Shown: positions 25,077 to 34,523, numbered from the stretch's first letter. The stretch is DNA of 64,000 nt from DAHUXT01 sp036273675 (GCA_036273675.1 DASUHD010000170.1:1-64000), one strand, 5' to 3'. Program-made: numbers and translations. The notes: generated by a model from the sequence alone, not told the origin.

Positions 25077-25105
25077 CCAGACCAGTCTCAGGAGAGAGTG
25101 AACCG

Positions 25106-26440
25106 ATGATCTATCGTCGCCGTTATCGCTGGACCGAGATGAGTCTGCTGCTGTTTCCGGCGGCATTCATGGCAGTGGCGCTGATTGAGCTACAGCTGGC
25201 GCAAAACGCTGCGACACCACTGACACGCAATATTCTCAATCCGCTAGATACGCTTGGGCCAGCAATCGGCCTCGTGTTCGCCCTGGCCGTGACGCACGTC
25301 CTGCTCAATATCTTCGCGCCCGACTCCGACCAGACGTTGCTCCCAATCGCGGGAACGCTGGCCAGCATTGGCGTCATCATGGCGATACGCATCGGATCAT
25401 CGCCGGGATTCGACGTGCTCTCGCTTGGCGCCAAGCAGCTCGCCTGGGTGATCCTGGGTCTCGGCTTTTGTGTCGGAACCGTCATCGTGACACGCGATCT
25501 GCGCTGGGTGCGCAATTACAAGTACACCTGGGCGGTGCTCGGCTTGGCCCTCGTCGGCGTTACCCTGGTGAACGCCGTTCGCAATTTCAATACCAACGCG
25601 CCAAGCCGCGACGTCCTCACCATCGGCGCTGGCGGACTGTCCTTCCAGCCATCGGAGCTTGTGAAAATCTGTTTGGTGGTCTTCTTCGCTGGCTATCTGA
25701 GTGAGAATCAGGAAATGCTCACCGCTGGCTCCATCCCCATTGGGGCCATCAAGCTGCCACCGTTGAAGCAGTTGGGACCGCTGCTCTTCATGCTCGGGCT
25801 GGCGCTGATCATTGCGGTCGGCATCCGCGAGTTGGGTCTAGCGCTCCTGATCTTTGGCATGGTGCTCTCGATGACCTACGCGGCGACCAGCCGTAAGGTC
25901 TATGTGATTGGCGGTCTGGCGCTCTTTACAGTTGGCGCAGTGATTGCCTTCTCAGTCTTTAGCTATGCGCGAGTGCGCCTGAATATCGTCTCCAATGCGT
26001 TTGATCCAAATGTCGCAACGAACAGCGGCTATCAGATTGTGCAGGGGCTGGTCGCGTTTGGGTCGGGCGGCGTCTTTGGGTCGGGGCTGGGTCTGGGCCA
26101 CCCAACATTCATTCCCGCCTCCAACACCGACTACATCGCGGCGGCTTTTGGCGAGGAATTCGGCTTCGCGGGACTGTTGGCATTGTTGGGGTTGTTCATG
26201 CTGCTCGTGTTCCGTGGTATGTTCGTCGCCTTGCGCTCCCGCGACTCATTCAACCAGCTGATGGCCGTTGGGCTGACCTCCGTGTTCGCGCTGCAAACGC
26301 TCGTCATTTTGGCCGGTAATCTCAAACTAATGCCGCTGACTGGTGTCCCGCTGCCATTTGTGGCGTATGGTGGTAGCTCGGTCGTCGCCAACTTCATCAT
26401 TATCGGCTTCTTGTTACGGCTCTCGGAAAAGAAGACGTAG
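25106..26440 (+). CDS. rodA: SEDS-family peptidoglycan glycosyltransferase, RodA/FtsW type
   Basis: A SEDS polytopic membrane protein of 444 aa with about ten helices. Conserved features are the FQPSELVKI segment, GLALLIFGMVLSMTY, GYQIVQGLVAFGSGG, SNTDYIAAAFGEEFGF and the C-terminal LPFVAYGGSS. FQPSE and the GEEFGF loop are hallmarks of RodA/FtsW, which polymerise glycan strands from lipid II with a partner class B penicillin-binding protein. That partner is not encoded next to it here. The AGGAGAGAG upstream of the ATG supports the start. Because of the preceding fhaA-fhaB genes I favour RodA (elongation) over FtsW, as in Actinobacteria. Confidence 0.9.
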   Translation: MIYRRRYRWTEMSLLLFPAAFMAVALIELQLAQNAATPLTRNILNPLDTLGPAIGLVFALAVTHVLLNIFAPDSDQTLLPIAGTLASIGVIMAIRIGSSPGFDVLSLGAKQLAWVILGLGFCVGTVIVTRDLRWVRNYKYTWAVLGLALVGVTLVNAVRNFNTNAPSRDVLTIGAGGLSFQPSELVKICLVVFFAGYLSENQEMLTAGSIPIGAIKLPPLKQLGPLLFMLGLALIIAVGIRELGLALLIFGMVLSMTYAATSRKVYVIGGLALFTVGAVIAFSVFSYARVRLNIVSNAFDPNVATNSGYQIVQGLVAFGSGGVFGSGLGLGHPTFIPASNTDYIAAAFGEEFGFAGLLALLGLFMLLVFRGMFVALRSRDSFNQLMAVGLTSVFALQTLVILAGNLKLMPLTGVPLPFVAYGGSSVVANFIIIGFLLRLSEKKT

Positions 26441-26464
26441 TTTGCAAACGCAAGCGCAGATGTG

Positions 26465-26486
26465 GGCTGGGGATGCGTCCCCGGCC
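26465..26486 (+). terminator. GC-rich hairpin after rodA
   Basis: A 9-bp stem (26465-26473 with 26478-26486, one G-U pair) with a TGCG loop starts 24 nt after the rodA stop. There is no T tract, so termination efficiency is uncertain. Confidence 0.4.
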
Positions 26487-26563
26487 CTTCGCTCACAGGT
26501 CGCGCAATTGCGGTCCGAGTTGAGGCTCATTCAACCACCTCGCACCTGTAGCCTGAAAAGTAG

Positions 26564-26593
26564 GTGACAGATGCGGCGAGACAATGGTAGAGT
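26564..26593 (+). promoter_or_regulatory. candidate promoter of the APC permease gene
   Basis: GTGACA (26564-26569) and TAGAGT (26588-26593) are separated by 18 nt, about 80 nt before the GTG start. Confidence 0.4.
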
Positions 26594-26674
26594 GGATAAA
26601 CGAAATATGGACCGGATCTCCTCCATGGCGGAAATTGCGCATGCGCGCGGCGATAGCTTGCCGAGGAGCATGGA

Positions 26675-28984
26675 GTGACCAACACGGCAGACGCGACTAC
26701 ATCACCACCATCCACTGAAGAGCACAGCGGCCACCGGCTGAGCGCATTTCTCTGCTGGGCCGTCGTCTTCGCCGATATTGGCACCTCGGTCTACTACGTG
26801 CCAGGCATCCTCTGGCAGCAGGTCCAATGGCAGGCAGGCCTCTTCGTTCTGATGACCCTCGTGGCCTTCGTGTTACTTGTGCTCAAATACGCTGAGGTGA
26901 GCGTGCGCTTCCCTGAGGGCGGCGGTGTCGTCACCGTAGCAGCCAATGGCATAGCTCCGTGGGCTGGTGCAATGGGTGGCATGTTCATCCTGGTAGACTA
27001 TTTCCTGACATCGGCGATTAGTTCACTCTCAGGGCTTCTCTATTTCGCGACTATTTTCAAGGGTATTGGAACCTATGTGTTGCTCGTCACTGTAATAGTC
27101 GTTATTCTGCTTGGCTTGCTCAATATTTGGGGTATCAAAGAATCCGCCAGTGTTAGCGCTGTCATTGCCATTGCGGCGCTCATCAGTGACCTGCTCATTC
27201 TGTTGGTCGTATTCATCAACGTGCCACCTCCAACCATCGCCAAAGTCTTTGAGAAGATGTTTACTGGGCAGCTTGGTGGCGTCACATTATTGACCGGATT
27301 CGCTGGAGCATTTCTCGCATTTTCAGGGCTGGAAAGCATCTCGCAACTGTCACCAGTTATGAAATTGCCACGACGCAAAACAGTCAATCGGGCGCTGGCA
27401 TTGGTCGCCCTAACAGTTGGAATCACCAGCCCATTACTTACAATCTTCTCCACGGTGCTGCTCAACTCGCCTGACTTGCTCGCCACTACCACCATTCATC
27501 TCAACGTCACACCAACACCCGACACCTTCATCTCCGATCTCGGAGGCACTTATGGGGGACCGGTCTTGCTGGTGGCGACTGCCATCGCGGCGTCGGCGCT
27601 GCTCGTCTTTGCGTGCAATACCGCCATTATCGGCGCATATCACGTCTTTCTCGCGCTCTCCCGAATGGGATATCTACCGAACCGCGTTACCGCTACCAAC
27701 AAATGGCGTGGCACGCCCCATAACGCCATAATGCTGGCGACGCTCATTCCAGTCGTTGTACTAATCGGCGTTCGTGGCCAAATTATTATTCTCGGCGACA
27801 TGTATGCGTTCGGGCTGCTAGGGGCGTTCTCGCTTACCTGCCTGGCACTGGATGTGATTCGCTACCGCGAACGCCGCGGCGCCGCTCATGTTGGCGCTGT
27901 GGATGCTGCAGAACGAAATACTGGCAGTGGCGATGTGGCGACTGGCACACTATGGCGCACACGACTCAGTGCCGCCAGTCAACGAATGCATCCAGAGATC
28001 GCGACACGTCTGCGTATGGTTGGCGCACTAGCTCAACGGCGAATAAGCCCGTGGACGCAATACGCCAGAGCTGGCTGGCCGACGGTGAAATTCTACATTG
28101 GCATCCTGACCACATTTCTCGTTGGTATCGCCTGGGTCACTAACCTCTTCTCCAAGCCGTTGGCAACCATCTTTGGAGGTGGCTTTACAATACTGGGCCT
28201 GGGCGGCGCGCTTCTCTATCATCAGCGGCTGATACAGCAGGGTGAGGCGCCGGTCGCGCCGATGCAAATACTTCAACGTATAAGCGGCTCGTTACTTATC
28301 GTGCTTTCATCGAACACGCCAAGCATGGCCAATCGCCAGGTGATCGACGCAGCCATCGAGACTGCTGGTAACCATCAACTGATCTTTCTCTATCTCTCGC
28401 GCAAGCCAACGCAATCACCGCGCTTTATGCAATTCGCCGATCCCTACCTGACCGATATTGAGGCCCAGCGCACGCTCACCTATGCATCAAACAGGGCCAA
28501 ACGCGCTGGTCTGAAGGTATCCTTCATCTATCGTCTGGGTGGCGCTGGCCAGGTGATCGACATCTGGCGCATCATTCGCCCGGGTGAGATTATTGCCGAG
28601 GCAGAAATTGCCAAGAAGGTGTCGAAGTACGTTCCGCCTGACTACGTGCGCTATCAGCAATTCGACGATGTGCACGTCGCGCATTATGTGCGCCACCAAC
28701 TTCGCAATGGACACCAGACTCCACTGCCAGGTCCAGGAAGCGGCATCGCAGTTGGTGGACAGGCGCGCAGCCCTTCAGCGGGCGTGCCACGGCAAACGCC
28801 GACCACGAGGCAACCATCCGCTGAGCAACCACCTGAACGGCGTCAGCCTCCTGTCGAGGTTCCACCAATGGAGCCGCCGACAGAGGGGGGTGATGCGGCG
28901 TCCGCTGACGACGAAGAGTGGATCTGGACAGGAACTGATCTTGTCCGTAAGACGCCCCGAGACAGCGGCTCGGCGGATGGTTGA
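26675..28984 (+). CDS. APC-superfamily permease with large cytosolic C-terminal domain
   Basis: The N-terminal 400 residues form an APC-type transporter of about 11-12 helices, with helix 1 containing ADIGTSVYYVPG, a KUP/APC-like substrate-binding break. Two further hydrophobic segments lie near 470-515. A soluble region (about 530-685) starting GSLLIVLSSNT with alternating beta/alpha pattern resembles a universal-stress-type Rossmann-like domain. A Pro-rich tail ends the 769 residues. The start is GTG, with GAGGAG 6 nt upstream. Codons in the 27000-27600 stretch are more AT-rich than in neighbouring genes. The substrate may be an amino acid or potassium; neither can be shown. It stands alone, and converges on a minus-strand gene 24 nt downstream. 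Confidence 0.8.
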   Translation: MTNTADATTSPPSTEEHSGHRLSAFLCWAVVFADIGTSVYYVPGILWQQVQWQAGLFVLMTLVAFVLLVLKYAEVSVRFPEGGGVVTVAANGIAPWAGAMGGMFILVDYFLTSAISSLSGLLYFATIFKGIGTYVLLVTVIVVILLGLLNIWGIKESASVSAVIAIAALISDLLILLVVFINVPPPTIAKVFEKMFTGQLGGVTLLTGFAGAFLAFSGLESISQLSPVMKLPRRKTVNRALALVALTVGITSPLLTIFSTVLLNSPDLLATTTIHLNVTPTPDTFISDLGGTYGGPVLLVATAIAASALLVFACNTAIIGAYHVFLALSRMGYLPNRVTATNKWRGTPHNAIMLATLIPVVVLIGVRGQIIILGDMYAFGLLGAFSLTCLALDVIRYRERRGAAHVGAVDAAERNTGSGDVATGTLWRTRLSAASQRMHPEIATRLRMVGALAQRRISPWTQYARAGWPTVKFYIGILTTFLVGIAWVTNLFSKPLATIFGGGFTILGLGGALLYHQRLIQQGEAPVAPMQILQRISGSLLIVLSSNTPSMANRQVIDAAIETAGNHQLIFLYLSRKPTQSPRFMQFADPYLTDIEAQRTLTYASNRAKRAGLKVSFIYRLGGAGQVIDIWRIIRPGEIIAEAEIAKKVSKYVPPDYVRYQQFDDVHVAHYVRHQLRNGHQTPLPGPGSGIAVGGQARSPSAGVPRQTPTTRQPSAEQPPERRQPPVEVPPMEPPTEGGDAASADDEEWIWTGTDLVRKTPRDSGSADG

Positions 28985-29008
28985 TAGCCAGGGTCTCAGA
29001 CTCAGGCC

Positions 29009-29902
29009 TTACCGGCGCACGACCTGCTCCTCGCGCGCGAGGGCGGTTAGCTGCGTTAGCGCGTCCTCCCAATCGCGGACGGATCGCGCCACCCACGCCG
29101 CCGTATCAGGCGTCATCATCTGCGGCTGCCTGGCTCCCAGGCGCGTGAGAGCGGCCAGGGGATTCCGCTTCACTCCCAGACGCGCCAGCGTCTCACGCGC
29201 CTGGGCAAGCTGCGCCTGCACCCACGAAATGTCGGCCCGTATCGAGTGATCTTCCCGAGCATCGAGCAGGCGCAGTAGACTGATTCCCATCATCAAACCG
29301 GGCGACTCGCTGGATGCCTCGGTGATGTGGTGCGGAACGATATGACCCTGAAGCGCCGACGATAACTCATACAACCCATGATAGAGCGTTGCAATCGGCA
29401 AAACGCCAGCGGGCGGCAGGGTGTAGAGCGCGTGCAGGGTCAGCGCAAGTTGCTCTGCGATGGCCTCGATAGAAACGCCCAACTGAGCATCTATCGCGTG
29501 ACGATAGCCATAGCCACAGCGACGCAATCTCAACTCTAGCGACTCGCCAGTGAGCGTGAACCCAGAGAATGTCGGCCACCACGGCTCCGCGACAGCATCG
29601 GCCAGATGTTCCCGGGGGTAGCGCGCTTCAAGCGCATTCAGATAGCCCTGCGTCGCGACTTCGAGCGAGGCCGCGACGGCACAGATGCGCTTGCATGAAT
29701 CATCCAGGTGGCGCAGAAATTGGTCTGCCACGCTGCGGGTCGCGCCAGCCAACGATGCCTCCGCGCCTGTTAGCAACAGGAAGAACTCGGCTTCAACGCC
29801 AACCTCTCCTAGTGCTCTGGCCAACGCCAGTTGTGGCTCGTCCATCCCGGGCAACCGCAGGCCCATATAAAGGCGCTGCTCCCACCCACCAGGCTTCGTC
29901 AT
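29009..29902 (-). CDS. protein of unknown function (297 aa, mostly helical)
   Basis: I do not recognise this protein. It has no signal peptide or membrane segment and is Leu/Ala-rich, with long amphipathic helices. Possible landmarks are the Cys-Tyr-rich stretch LRRCGYGYRHAIDAQ near residue 130 and a C-terminal helical region from about 225. AAGGGA is 5 nt before the ATG at 29902, so the start is well supported. The coding frame has the third-position GC bias of its neighbours, which argues that it is real. It is divergent from the GAF histidine kinase at 30135 and convergent with the APC permease. A regulatory or scaffold role would be a guess. Confidence 0.65.
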   Translation of the reverse strand: MTKPGGWEQRLYMGLRLPGMDEPQLALARALGEVGVEAEFFLLLTGAEASLAGATRSVADQFLRHLDDSCKRICAVAASLEVATQGYLNALEARYPREHLADAVAEPWWPTFSGFTLTGESLELRLRRCGYGYRHAIDAQLGVSIEAIAEQLALTLHALYTLPPAGVLPIATLYHGLYELSSALQGHIVPHHITEASSESPGLMMGISLLRLLDAREDHSIRADISWVQAQLAQARETLARLGVKRNPLAALTRLGARQPQMMTPDTAAWVARSVRDWEDALTQLTALAREEQVVRR

Positions 29903-30021
29903 GATATTCCCTTCTCAGGATGCCCCCCTAGTTGCCGCACAATTGTACGCCAGTCGCTTCATATCGACAATCCTCATGGGCGCACTTTCCCAGTCGGGGC
30001 ATACGACCTACCGCCGCTCGC

Positions 30022-30050
30022 TTGACATAGCAACCGATGGCCCGTAGAAT
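30022..30050 (+). promoter_or_regulatory. sigma70-type promoter of the histidine kinase gene
   Basis: A perfect TTGACA (30022-30027), a 17-nt spacer and TAGAAT (30045-30050) predict a start near 30057. This also rules against a TTG initiation codon at 30057 and supports the ATG at 30135. Confidence 0.68.
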
Positions 30051-30134
30051 GCCAGATTGAAACGTCTGTTTGAGGCTCTCGTAGGAACATCAACTCCAGC
30101 ACACGAAATAACGCAACGAAGCGGGATATTCACT

Positions 30135-32351
30135 ATGACGGACGACGAAACCGATATTGCCGAACTCCTGCGGCGTCATGTACAGACACTGCGTCAGCAA
30201 CTGGGCAACGCGTCGGGGCTGGAAGAGGAACCAGACGACGGCAGCGACGCAACCTTGCTCATCGAGTCTCTAGCTGGGCTGCCGTCTGATGTCTCCATGC
30301 AGCGCTTCGAAGAGTCGGGGCGCGCGCTTGCGCATCAGGGTGGTCGGCTCGAAATGCGCCTCCAGGGCATTCGCGTCTGGAGCTGCGCGCTGGCCGATGT
30401 GCTTGGCGAGCAGTTCGCGACCAATCCAGCGACGTACGCGCGTGCGCTTCGCTCATTGTTTGAGATCACCACACAAGCGACCGTGGCCATCAGTCGCGGG
30501 TGGCGGGACGCGCAAAACGAGCAATCAGACAATGAGGCCGAGCGCGCGCGTCGCGGCATGACTCGGATGCAGGCGCTGCAGCGGATCAACTCTGCCGCCA
30601 ACTCTACCCTTGATCTCGATCAGACCCTTGCCACGACTGCTCTCGCCGTCGCCGAGGAGATGGGCGCCGACCTGTGCTCGATCTATCTCTTCGACGAGGT
30701 GACACGTGAACTGGCGCTGCGGGCAACCAACGGCCCTCGCAACGTCAGCCACAACGCGCTCGCGCTTGGTACGGGCTACACCGGCTATGTCGCTGAGCAT
30801 GGACGCCCGCTGCTTCTGCGCGACGCCCTCAGCGATAGTCGCTTCGCTGGCGAGGCCCGAGCTTATGAGACACCCTACGCGGGACTCCTCTCGGTTCCAA
30901 TCATCTTCTTCACTGCCGAGAAGCTGCAGGGCGTCATCAGCGTGCAGACACGCGAGCCGCACCTGTTCACCGACGACGAGTTGAGCTTTCTGGAAATCGT
31001 CGCTGGACAGATCGCGATGAGCATCGAGAACGGGCGCATCTATGCGCAGACCGATGAGGAGCTACGGCGGCGAGTACACCAGCTGAACATGCTCTATCGT
31101 GTCTCAACGCTGGTCGCCTCGACGCTGGTCTTCGAGAATGTACTCCACACCATCGTTGCGCAGGCTGTTCAGCTGAGTGGCGCAGATCGTTCGGTATTAT
31201 TCGAGCTTGACGCCGCCAACAAGAAGCTCTCGACCGTTGCAACCCACGGTTTCGAGCACCTTGAGACGGCGCGCGCCGAGGTGCCAGTTGGGCAGTGTTG
31301 CGTGGGGCGAGTCGTCCAGTCGGGGACATCGAGCTTGAAACTCGACTGCATGCGTACCGACGAGGGCTGCTTCCTCTACGGCCATCCCGAAGCGATTGAA
31401 GACCAACATGCCGTGCTCTGCGTGCCGCTGACGGCCCGCCAGGGGCCAGTCGGCTCGCTCTGCATCTTCAGTAGCCAGCGCCATATGCTGAATGATCATC
31501 AGTTGCAGTTGGTGACGACATTCGCCAATGTCGCGGCCATCGCCATGGAGAACGCGCGTCTCTTCGAGCAGACCCGCGAGGGGCTACGTATCAAAGAGAC
31601 GCTGTTGAGCGAGATGCATCACCGGGTAAAAAACAACCTGACGCAAATATCCAGCATCCTCAACATGCGCAGACGGCGGAGCCAGAACCCAGAGGTGCAG
31701 CAGGTACTGCTCGAAAGCGTTGAGCGCATTCAGGGCATCGCCGCGACCCACGACCTACTTTCGACCAACCAGCTCGGTGTCGCGCGCATCGATGAAATCG
31801 CCCGCAAGATTGCCATGATCGTGCAGGCCAATCTCGTCCCGCCGCAGATGACCATCCGCTTTCACGTTGGCACGGTTCCCTACTATCTGCCGACCGAGGA
31901 GGCGACCACACTAGCTATTGTATTCAATGAACTGATTGCCAACGCCATCGAACATGGCTTCGAGGGACGCGAACGTGGCGAGATTCGCATGAGCGCCGCA
32001 CGGGAGAGTGATCGGTTGGTGGTACGGGTCGCTGATGACGGCGCCGGGTTACCCGCAGACGCGTCACGGGCGACGGAGGGATTGGGGCTTCAACTGGTGC
32101 GTGGCTTGGTCGAAACCGGGCTGCGTGGCACGTTCACACTCTCACAGAGCACGGGTGATCCTGATATTGGCGAACGTACCGAAGGAGCAACTGATCCTGT
32201 GCTGGCGGCAGTGTCCCCATGCAGGGAAGGATTCGGCGCTGTTGCGGAACGAAGCTGGGCGATTGCCGAGTTTTCGATTGCGGCGGCGTTGCTCGATACC
32301 GTCGAGCCTGCCAGCGCCTCGTCACGCCAGATTGACCAGGGTAATCGCTAA
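30135..32351 (+). CDS. soluble GAF-GAF sensor histidine kinase (HisKA_2 type)
   Basis: No membrane segment is present, so this is a cytosolic sensor kinase. Residues 1-150 are an unassigned helical region. Two GAF domains follow (about 155-310 and 330-485); the second contains VPVGQCCVGRVVQSG and several Cys (residue region 385-425), which could bind a cofactor or sense redox. The HisKA_2 box is EMHHRVKNNLTQ with the phosphorylated His at about 496. The ATPase domain shows FNELIANAIEHGF, VRVADDGAGLP and EGLGLQLVRGLVE. The last 60 residues have no known domain. No response regulator gene is adjacent, so it is an orphan. The start ATG lies 78 nt after the predicted transcript start; its ribosome-binding site is weak. 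Confidence 0.9.
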   Translation: MTDDETDIAELLRRHVQTLRQQLGNASGLEEEPDDGSDATLLIESLAGLPSDVSMQRFEESGRALAHQGGRLEMRLQGIRVWSCALADVLGEQFATNPATYARALRSLFEITTQATVAISRGWRDAQNEQSDNEAERARRGMTRMQALQRINSAANSTLDLDQTLATTALAVAEEMGADLCSIYLFDEVTRELALRATNGPRNVSHNALALGTGYTGYVAEHGRPLLLRDALSDSRFAGEARAYETPYAGLLSVPIIFFTAEKLQGVISVQTREPHLFTDDELSFLEIVAGQIAMSIENGRIYAQTDEELRRRVHQLNMLYRVSTLVASTLVFENVLHTIVAQAVQLSGADRSVLFELDAANKKLSTVATHGFEHLETARAEVPVGQCCVGRVVQSGTSSLKLDCMRTDEGCFLYGHPEAIEDQHAVLCVPLTARQGPVGSLCIFSSQRHMLNDHQLQLVTTFANVAAIAMENARLFEQTREGLRIKETLLSEMHHRVKNNLTQISSILNMRRRRSQNPEVQQVLLESVERIQGIAATHDLLSTNQLGVARIDEIARKIAMIVQANLVPPQMTIRFHVGTVPYYLPTEEATTLAIVFNELIANAIEHGFEGRERGEIRMSAARESDRLVVRVADDGAGLPADASRATEGLGLQLVRGLVETGLRGTFTLSQSTGDPDIGERTEGATDPVLAAVSPCREGFGAVAERSWAIAEFSIAAALLDTVEPASASSRQIDQGNR

Positions 32352-32854
32352 CTCTCACTGACCGGCGCGCTGGTAGGCTCACTGGTCACCGTGTCAGATG
32401 CTACCTGGCGCGTCTTGCGCCCACGCATCGCGCCTGGCCGCCCGCCAAGCCAGCCCATCAGCGCGGCGATTCCCAACGGGATGGTCACCGTCACAAAGAG
32501 CGCCATCGCTTGCATGCCGAACCCGCCTGGCATGTTCGCATCCTGGGTGAGCACGTTCGAGGAGCTACCCGGCGCATAGACAGTGATCAGAACACCGTAG
32601 ATGGCGAACGTCACCATTCCGGCGAGCGCGCCCATCCCGGCATTGAGTGTCTCGCGTCCGGTAAAGAATCCGGCGGCGGAAATGGCGAACAGCAGCAGAA
32701 ATAGGCTTCCACAGCCAAGCGTTAATTTACCAGGGCTATCGAGCGAGGCGGGGCCGTTGCCGAATACCGCTACACCGAGCACCGTCAGCCCAATGCCTAA
32801 CAAGAGATATGAGGCCACTCCGACGAGAGCGCCCCACTTTATCGCAGCACCCAT
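32348..32854 (-). CDS. small four-helix membrane protein of unknown function
   Basis: The 168 residues contain four hydrophobic segments at about 5-27, 45-66, 74-95 and 112-135 and a basic-to-acidic soluble tail ending in a Thr/Ser/Pro-rich stretch. I recognise no functional motif. It resembles DUF4199-like or YIP-like four-helix proteins in general shape only. It is convergent with the histidine kinase and overlaps its stop by 4 nt. A consensus TATAAT (minus strand, near 32927) lies about 70 nt upstream but lacks a good -35. Confidence 0.6.
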   Translation of the reverse strand: MGAAIKWGALVGVASYLLLGIGLTVLGVAVFGNGPASLDSPGKLTLGCGSLFLLLFAISAAGFFTGRETLNAGMGALAGMVTFAIYGVLITVYAPGSSSNVLTQDANMPGGFGMQAMALFVTVTIPLGIAALMGWLGGRPGAMRGRKTRQVASDTVTSEPTSAPVSES

Positions 32855-33161
32855 TGCTCACCTGTTTTCCGGGTATTCCGCCGATCAACCTACGACGCGC
32901 ATGTGATCGCGCCATCTATACAATTATAGTGCTCCGCAACCCAGTCGCCGCCACATCGCCGCCTTTTTTTCGACCGTAGCCAAACAAGCCCAATTCCCAC
33001 GCGCTGGCGCTCGTCACGCTTTCGATATACTATGCACTACGATGGCGCGTCGATGACGCGCGCCTCGAACAGTGATGTTCATCGCCGTCCTGTGAGGAAA
33101 CTCCTGGAGGGCCGTTGTGCGGCGAAAGTCGCAAGGGCGGGATTCGCCGCCGCGAGGGCAT
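32855..33161. other. intergenic region upstream of cystathionine beta-synthase
   Basis: This 307-base divergent region contains TATACT near 33027 on the plus strand and TATAAT near 32927 on the minus strand, both without convincing -35 boxes. Its 3' part carries an inverted repeat in the cbs leader (33119-33150). Confidence 0.45.
33119..33150 (+). promoter_or_regulatory. inverted repeat just upstream of the cbs start
   Basis: Perfect 8-bp arms GCGGCGAA and TTCGCCGC (33119-33126 and 33143-33150) with a 16-nt loop lie between a GTG at 33117, which has an excellent GGAGGG at 5 nt, and the ATG at 33162. The hairpin could choose between the two starts or act as an operator. Confidence 0.35.
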
Positions 33162-34523
33162 ATGCGCTACTACCAGAACATTCTCGAAACTATCGGACGC
33201 ACACCCCTGATTCGCCTGAACCGGGTAACTCAAGATATCTCGGCGACAGTGCTGGCAAAGGCCGAATTCTTCAATCCAGGCGGCAGTGTCAAGGACCGCA
33301 TCGGCCTCTCCCTGGTGGAGGCGTGCGAGCAGTCCGGCAAGCTCAAACCAGGCGGAACGATCATTGAGCCAACCAGCGGCAACACTGGCACCGGGCTGGC
33401 GCTGGCCGCGGCGATCAAGGGCTACCATCTCATCTGTGTGATGACCGATAAAGTCGCCGAGGAAAAGCGCAGCCTGTTGCGCGCGCTGGGCGCCGAGGTG
33501 GTGATCTGCCCCAACAGTGTTCCCTCCGACTCGCCAGAGAGTTACCGCAATGTAGCGGCGCGGCTCGCCCGTGAGATTCCGGGCGCGTGTAGTCCCGACC
33601 AATATTCCAACCCCGCCAACCCGCTCTCGCACTACCGCACCACGGGACCGGAAATCTGGGACGATACTGACGGCAAGGTGACCGCTTTTGTGGCAGGCGT
33701 CGGCACCGCTGGAACGATCATTGGCACGGCGCGCTACCTCAAAGAGCGCGACCCGAAGATCCAAATCATCGGCGCTGATCCGGCAGGGTCGATCTATTCC
33801 CACGATGAACTTCGCCCCTACAAGGTCGAGGGGATTGGTCAGGACGCATATCCGGCCAACTGGGATGAGTCGGTCGTTGACCGGGTCATCCGTGTGGATG
33901 ACCGCACCTCATTCCACATCGCGCGGCGTCTTGCCCGCGAGGAAGGGATGCTCTGCGGCGGGTCAGCCGGAACAGCGGTCGCCGCGGCGCTGGAATACGC
34001 GAAGGATCGCGGACCAGATGATCTAATCGTCGTGTTGCTGCCCGATACTGGTCGTGGCTATCTCTCGAAGCAATATAACGAGACATGGCTGCGCGAGAAC
34101 GGTTTCCTCGAAGTTCCCGCCCAACCCACGCTCGCGGACGTGTTGGCATTCCGGCGCCAGGCAGAGCCTGCCCTGCCCGCCGTCATTGGCGTAGCTCCAG
34201 GCGATCCCGTGACGTCAGCCATCGAGCGATTCCACCGGTACGGCATCTCGCAGCTCCCCGTGATCGAAGACGGCAAAGTCGTCGGGTCGCTCACCGAAAC
34301 GTCATTGCTGCAGCGGCTGGCAGCTGGGGAACCATTGGAGGGGCGTGTAGTCACCGATTGGCAGGATGCGCCGCTGCCCGCAATGGCTGAAAGCGCCACC
34401 GTCCGCGAGGCCTACACGCTCTTCGCGGGCGGCCAAACGGCAATCGCGGTAACCGGCGCCAATGGATTGAGCGGTGTCGTCTCCAAGAGCGATCTGATGG
34501 AATTCTGGGCGCGCAACGCATAG
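33162..34523 (+). CDS. cbs: cystathionine beta-synthase (PLP enzyme with CBS-domain pair)
   Basis: This is a fold-type II PLP enzyme. The lysine Schiff-base motif is NPGGSVKDRIG, the phosphate/substrate loop EPTSGNTGTG, and the PLP phosphate-binding glycines are in GVGTAGTI. A pair of CBS domains (about residues 335-450) follows, as in actinobacterial and eukaryotic cystathionine beta-synthase. CBS condenses homocysteine with serine (or makes cysteine from O-acetylserine), and the CBS pair often binds adenosyl ligands. I start at the ATG at 33162 (453 aa). The GTG at 33117 has the stronger ribosome-binding site and would add 15 basic residues, so the start is unsettled. A thioredoxin-fold gene follows after 36 nt. 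Confidence 0.9.
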   Translation: MRYYQNILETIGRTPLIRLNRVTQDISATVLAKAEFFNPGGSVKDRIGLSLVEACEQSGKLKPGGTIIEPTSGNTGTGLALAAAIKGYHLICVMTDKVAEEKRSLLRALGAEVVICPNSVPSDSPESYRNVAARLAREIPGACSPDQYSNPANPLSHYRTTGPEIWDDTDGKVTAFVAGVGTAGTIIGTARYLKERDPKIQIIGADPAGSIYSHDELRPYKVEGIGQDAYPANWDESVVDRVIRVDDRTSFHIARRLAREEGMLCGGSAGTAVAAALEYAKDRGPDDLIVVLLPDTGRGYLSKQYNETWLRENGFLEVPAQPTLADVLAFRRQAEPALPAVIGVAPGDPVTSAIERFHRYGISQLPVIEDGKVVGSLTETSLLQRLAAGEPLEGRVVTDWQDAPLPAMAESATVREAYTLFAGGQTAIAVTGANGLSGVVSKSDLMEFWARNA

